Notes under the pieces: model-generated
Seen by the model: the letters and a program-made list of their open reading frames with translations, nothing else
The model's database searches: none
What the model was told of the DNA's origin: nothing
Program-made: the position numbers and the translations under genes
Assembly (NCBI GenBank): GCA_036274645.1
Contig: DASUFH010000108.1
Coordinates: forward strand, 1 to 16,805
Source: DASUFH01 sp036274645
GTDB lineage: Bacteria; Acidobacteriota; Terriglobia; 20CM-2-55-15
Direction: 5' to 3'
Length of the DNA stretch: 16,805 nt
Part shown: positions 14,482 through 16,805 of the stretch, one piece after another
Layout of the letters: every line of letters begins with the position of its first letter
Position numbering within the stretch: the stretch's first letter is position 1

Positions 14482-15833
14482 TCATCACCGGAAAAGCGCT
14501 GCCACGACGCGCCTTCCTTCGCGGGATGGGCGTTGCCCTCGGTCTTCCGTTAATGGAAGCGATGGTCCCGGCCCTGCCACTGGGGGCGGCCGCGCGCCAG
14601 GCCGGCAAGACGCCCGTGAGGCTGATGTTTCTCTATGTGCCCAACGGCATCGACATGGAGAACTGGAACCCGGCCTATACGGGCCCGCTTACCGAACTGC
14701 CCAGAATCCTGAAGCCGTTGCAGCCGTATCGGGACGACGTGCTGATGCTCAGCAATCTCACGCACAACTGGGCTCGCGTGCTGCTCGATGGCGCCGGCGA
14801 TCACGGCCGGTGTTCGGCGAATTACCTCACCGGCGGTCACGTTGAAAAGACGGACAAACGAGCGTTCGTGGATTCACCCATGTCGATGGATCAGTTGATC
14901 GCGAGCCGAATCGGCGGGGAGACGCGTCTGCCATCGCTCGAGCTGGGCATGGAAGACCCGAGGCAATCGGGCAACTGCGATTCCGGCTATTCATGCGCGT
15001 ATACCAACAACCTGTCCTGGAAGAGTTCGACGCAACCCATGCCGCCGCTGCTCGATCCGCGCATGGTTTTCGAGCGTCTTTTCGGCGCGTCCGCCGATCT
15101 GACGCCGGCGGAACGCGAACAGCAGTTCCGCATCCGGAAGAGCATCCTGGATTACGTGAAGGAGTCCGCCAGCGCGCTGGCCAGGGATCTCGGGGCCACC
15201 GACAAGCGCAAGCTGGACGAATACCTCACCGCCATTCGCTCGATCGAGACGCGCATCGAGAAGGCGGCGACGGATCCCACACCGGTCGCGCCCGGCATGG
15301 CAAAACCGGCCGGCACGCCGGCCGATTTCGCCGAACACTTTTCGCTTCTCGCGGACATGGTCACGGTCGCGTTCCAGGCGGATCTGACGCGGGTGGCGAC
15401 GTTGCTCATGACGCGCGAAGGAACGTCGCGGCCATATCGCGAGATCGGCATCTCCGACGGACATCATCCGCTGACCCACCACGGTGGCAGTCGCGAAAAA
15501 CTGGCGAAGGTGACGGAGATCAACGAATACCACCTCCGGAACTTCGCCGAGTGGGTGGGACGGCTTTCCGCATTGAAAGAAGGATCCGGCCGGCTGCTGG
15601 ACAACGTGATGCTGGTTTACGGAGCCGGCCTGTCGGACGGCAACCGCCATCTTCACGACGACCTGCCGACAGTGATCGTCGGCCGTGGCGGCGGATCGCT
15701 GAAAACCGGACAGCGCGTGATATTCCGGCGGGAAACGCCGTTTTCGAATCTCCATCTCAGCCTGATGGATCGCATGGGCGTTCACGTCGAGGGCTTTGGC
15801 GATTCCTCCGGCCGGCTGTCCGGACTCTCATAA
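14478..15833 (+). CDS. Tat-exported DUF1552 protein
   Basis: The protein has 451 residues. ATG 14478 overlaps the preceding TGA as ATGA and follows GGGGAGAG (14468-14475). An upstream in-frame extension to 14394 lies inside the DUF1592 gene and is rejected. The N-terminus carries a twin-arginine signal, 'PRRAFLRGMGVALGLPLMEA' (Arg10-Arg11), so it is exported folded, possibly with a cofactor. The rest is one DUF1552 domain: 'RLMFLYVPNGIDMENWNP', 'HNWARVLLDGAGDHGRC', 'SMDQLIASRIGGETRLPSLE', 'RKLDEYLTAIRSIETRIEKA', 'ISDGHHPLTHHGG', 'DNVMLVYGAGLSDGNRHLHD' and 'TPFSNLHLSLMDRMGV'. DUF1552 and DUF1592 genes are habitual neighbours and probably work together. Histidines in 'GHHPLTHHGG' suggest metal binding (inference). 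Reaction unknown. Confidence 0.94.
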   Translation: MIITGKALPRRAFLRGMGVALGLPLMEAMVPALPLGAAARQAGKTPVRLMFLYVPNGIDMENWNPAYTGPLTELPRILKPLQPYRDDVLMLSNLTHNWARVLLDGAGDHGRCSANYLTGGHVEKTDKRAFVDSPMSMDQLIASRIGGETRLPSLELGMEDPRQSGNCDSGYSCAYTNNLSWKSSTQPMPPLLDPRMVFERLFGASADLTPAEREQQFRIRKSILDYVKESASALARDLGATDKRKLDEYLTAIRSIETRIEKAATDPTPVAPGMAKPAGTPADFAEHFSLLADMVTVAFQADLTRVATLLMTREGTSRPYREIGISDGHHPLTHHGGSREKLAKVTEINEYHLRNFAEWVGRLSALKEGSGRLLDNVMLVYGAGLSDGNRHLHDDLPTVIVGRGGGSLKTGQRVIFRRETPFSNLHLSLMDRMGVHVEGFGDSSGRLSGLS

Positions 15834-15845
15834 ATCGGATTTGCT

Positions 15846-15874
15846 TGTAGGGGCGGTGTATGACCGCCCCTACA
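15846..15874. repeat. Perfect palindromic repeat TGTAGGGGCGGT-GTATG-ACCGCCCCTACA
   Basis: Two perfectly complementary 12-base arms (15846-15857 and 15863-15874) surround a 5-base loop. It lies 12 bases after the DUF1552 stop and 25 bases before the next start. It is the best copy of the family seen at 4363-4442 and 11096-11120. As RNA it would be a very stable hairpin inside a likely operon. No T run follows, so it is not a classical terminator. Confidence 0.85.
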
Positions 15875-15899
15875 GCAGAGAAGCCCATTCAGGATCTAA

Positions 15900-16805
15900 A
15901 TGCCAATGCAGGCTCGCGGCGGATCGCAGCTTCCCGGACTCCTTTTTGACAGCGACATGGGCCGCAATATCGATGCGGCCATCGCGCTCTCGATGCTCTA
16001 TGGGCTCGGTCGCGGGCGCGTGATCGCCGCGTCTGTCAGCAACTCCAGTCTTGAAGCCGCGATGTTCTGCGATGTGCTTTCACGCTTTTATGGCTCCGGC
16101 GGATCCCTGCCCATCGGGTTGGCGGAAGACGGTCTCCCGCTTGAAGATTCGCCGATGTTGCGTGTTCCGCTCGAGATGAAAAATCCCGACGGACAACCGG
16201 TGTTCCGCTCCGGCATTCAAACCGTGATCGACACTGGCGAACCTGCCGTGGTCTTCCGCAATGCCCTCCTTGGCCAGCAGGATCAGCAGGCAATCGCCGT
16301 CCTGGCGGGGCCCGCGACGAATCTGGCGCGGTTGCTGGCTCTGCATGGCGCGCGAGACATCCTCAAGTCCAAGGTCCGCCTGCTTGTCGTGGCGATGGGC
16401 TCATTTGAAAACGGCGGCCGCGTTGAACCCCGCGCACATTCCGATATTCCATCGGCAAAGAGACTGTTTGCGGAATGGCCTTCGCCCATCGTGGCCGTGG
16501 GCGTGGAGGCTGGGAATGCCGCGCCCTATCCCGGCGAACGGCTGGAGTCCGATCTTGGCGCGACACCCAACCACCCGCTCATGGCGGCTTATCGGGCATT
16601 TCGGGAAGGAACGGCGGGCGCAAGTATTCCCGCACAGGCGGCGATCGCGGCGTTGTACGCGGCCCGCTCCGACGCGGATTACTGGAGCCTGTCGGCGCCA
16701 GGAGCCATCTCCGTCCTGGACGATGGCCGCACGACGTTCAAGGAAGCCGCCGGCGGCCTCCATCGCTACGTCATCGTGACGCCCGGCCAAAAAGATCGCA
16801 TCGTG
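15900..16805 (+). CDS. Nucleoside-hydrolase-like protein with altered metal site (3' truncated by window)
   Basis: The frame is open for 302 codons to the window end with no stop. ATG 15900 has AGGA five bases upstream; ATG 15906 is an alternative. It reads as an inosine/uridine-preferring nucleoside hydrolase family member: 'LPGLLFDSDMGRNIDAAIAL' at the N-terminus, 'AIAVLAGPATNLARLLAL' (the conserved G-P-x-T-N block), 'VRLLVVAMGSF', 'SDIPSAKRLFAEWPSPIVAVG' and 'ISVLDDGRTTF'. No signal peptide is obvious. The usual D-x-D-x-G-...-D-D motif here ends I-D-A: the last aspartate is Ala26. The later aspartate expected in the W-D-M-A-A-x-L-Y block is Ala247. In characterised enzymes those positions bind calcium, so activity may be lost or changed. 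It lies 66 bases after DUF1552, separated by the palindrome. Confidence 0.85.
   Translation, partial: MPMQARGGSQLPGLLFDSDMGRNIDAAIALSMLYGLGRGRVIAASVSNSSLEAAMFCDVLSRFYGSGGSLPIGLAEDGLPLEDSPMLRVPLEMKNPDGQPVFRSGIQTVIDTGEPAVVFRNALLGQQDQQAIAVLAGPATNLARLLALHGARDILKSKVRLLVVAMGSFENGGRVEPRAHSDIPSAKRLFAEWPSPIVAVGVEAGNAAPYPGERLESDLGATPNHPLMAAYRAFREGTAGASIPAQAAIAALYAARSDADYWSLSAPGAISVLDDGRTTFKEAAGGLHRYVIVTPGQKDRIV

Noticed and set aside
15796..16023. Short open frame containing VGAVYDRPYS
   Set aside because: The peptide is simply the translation of the palindromic repeat and overlaps the nucleoside-hydrolase-like gene in another frame.
1..16805. tRNA, rRNA, riboswitch or transposase gene
   Set aside because: No cloverleaf, rRNA-like segment, recognisable riboswitch core or transposase motif was seen by eye on either strand; a covariance-model scan was not possible.

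Overview
The window is high-GC bacterial DNA whose gene content fits an Acidobacteriota soil bacterium (Solibacter/Bryobacter- or Vicinamibacter-like). The indicators are a DUF1592 di-heme protein next to a Tat-exported DUF1552 protein, an exported PQQ dehydrogenase, carboxypeptidase-regulatory-like repeats, DUF3237 and a nucleoside-hydrolase-like protein. This taxonomic reading is inference from family distribution; there is no rRNA or other marker gene.

Layout. (1) 1-903 (+) is the C-terminal end of a large surface or secreted protein with Ig-like regulatory repeats. It faces a decayed fragment of a DUF5695-like gene (~945-1152, -). (2) A LysR regulator (-) and a mycobacterial-type inositol-3-phosphate synthase (+) diverge from an AT-rich spacer. 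A hairpin separates the synthase from a convergent exported sulfatase-modifying-factor-like protein (-). (3) 4250-6320 holds small genes of unclear role: a polytopic membrane protein (+), an exported DUF3237 protein (-) whose stop overlaps it, and a small cysteine-containing lipoprotein (-). (4) A hybrid sensor histidine kinase (+) fills 6324-8702. (5) From 8852 to the end all genes are on the plus strand: PQQ dehydrogenase, a 378-base gap filled by a long hairpin element, then exported esterase, DUF1592 di-heme protein, DUF1552 Tat protein and a nucleoside-hydrolase-like protein cut by the window end. The esterase, DUF1592 and DUF1552 genes are tightly coupled (2-base gap, then an ATGA overlap).

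How the genes may work together: 8852-15833 looks like an export-oriented redox and hydrolysis module. It has a quinoprotein without its own haem, a protein with two c-haem motifs that could accept its electrons, an alpha/beta-hydrolase and a Tat-exported partner. The substrate cannot be read from sequence.

Non-coding content is the most distinctive part. A small palindromic repeat family (core TGTAGGGGCGGT / ACCGCCCCTACA) occurs 5' of three genes. A ~213-base inverted-repeat element (10821-11033) has 47-base arms matching at 45 positions and an 8-base-period tandem array at its centre. The nucleoside-hydrolase-like protein has alanine where two calcium-ligand aspartates are expected, suggesting a pseudo-enzyme or a changed activity.
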